A program made the translations under genes and the position numbers. DNA of 64,000 bases from Daphnia pulex (Eukaryota > Arthropoda > Branchiopoda > Diplostraca > Daphniidae): the NCBI RefSeq assembly GCF_021134715.1, contig NC_060026.1:13259001-13323000 (forward strand), read 5' to 3'. The notes below the pieces were generated by a model. It saw only the letters and a list, made by a program, of their open reading frames with translations. It was not told the DNA's origin and did no database searches. Each line of letters begins with the position of its first letter. Position 1 is the stretch's first letter. Shown here piece by piece: positions 63,501 through 64,000 of this stretch.

Positions 63501-64000
63501 AAAAAAAAAAGAAATACAAAATTAATATAAATGTTGTGTAATTTTCACTTGACCGGAGACAAAATTATGTAATTGTGACAACGAACTTTCCTCCCGTCGT
63601 CGACTGTTTTAATTTTTTGTTTTATCTTAATATTATTCTGTCTGTTGTTGTATTGAGTAGAGATAAATCCGAGCCAATGTGTCAAGCTTATCTTGCCAGC
63701 CAATAATATTCCGTTGTATTGTCTTCACATTCCCATACCCACCGTTCGTATAACAGTACTTATTATATATTTGTCTAATAATGTATAAAAATCGATGATT
63801 GTTATTTTAGAATTGTGTTTATAAAAATAATGATAGAGATATGCGAAATGATGGCCGCGAGATGTTAAAGAATAGTTGAACGTATCGTTTAATTATAATC
63901 TGAGGCTCAAATGTATCCATTTGTTTTTGGGTGTGTCATTTGTGGAGTTGACCGAAGAAGCTGTTTTTCACTTTTGCTCAGCTAGTTTTTTAGAGTGAAA
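63501..64000 (+). other. 3' UTR of MAP3K copy 2
   Basis: AT-rich sequence after the stop at 63500. No gene or clear AATAAA signal is seen before the window ends. Confidence 0.5.

Overview
This window is nuclear DNA of an animal. It has long multi-exon genes with mostly short GT-AG introns, AT-rich intergenic DNA, many simple repeats, and proteins of metazoan families. Exon structure and protein similarity point to an arthropod; the compact introns and overall style suggest a branchiopod crustacean such as Daphnia. That genus call is inference and was not tested. I built every gene model by hand from splice-site signals and reading-frame phase.

Layout, left to right. (1) About 1-17.7 kb, minus strand: most of a large PDZ-domain gene (synaptopodin-2/Zasp-like) running off the left edge, with a 3.1-kb exon, an apparent internal first exon and a possible alternative last exon. 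Two possible plus-strand transcription units lie inside its introns. One is a 51-codon, two-exon gene at 16.2-17.5 kb; the other starts at a TATA/initiator promoter at 9.73 kb. (2) 17.8-22.1 kb: no gene recognised. (3) 22.1-27.7 kb, minus: mitochondrial 2-oxoglutarate dehydrogenase E1 (OGDH), with two phase-exclusive alternative exons, a third optional exon and a candidate cassette exon near the C-terminus. (4) 28.6-31.1 kb, plus: a cytospin/SPECC1L-type coiled-coil and CH-domain protein, divergent from OGDH. (5) 32.6-38.1 kb, plus: a complete 21-exon Rho-associated kinase (ROCK/Rok). (6) 40.8-47.5 kb, plus: a La-related protein of the LARP4 family with two alternative first coding exons. (7) 52.0-54.8 kb and 58.9-63.5 kb, plus: two tandem paralogues of the dual-leucine-zipper MAP3K family (MAP3K12/13, fly wallenda), with matching exon structure.

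The neighbours do not form a single pathway. Cytospin, ROCK and the PDZ protein belong to families linked to actin and adhesion. OGDH is TCA-cycle metabolism, LARP4 is mRNA/poly(A) regulation, and the MAP3Ks are stress/JNK signalling. The least ordinary items are the nested 51-codon gene, the OGDH alternative exons, the tandem MAP3K duplication with an altered glycine loop, and the half-PDZ isoform implied by the internal first exon of the PDZ gene.
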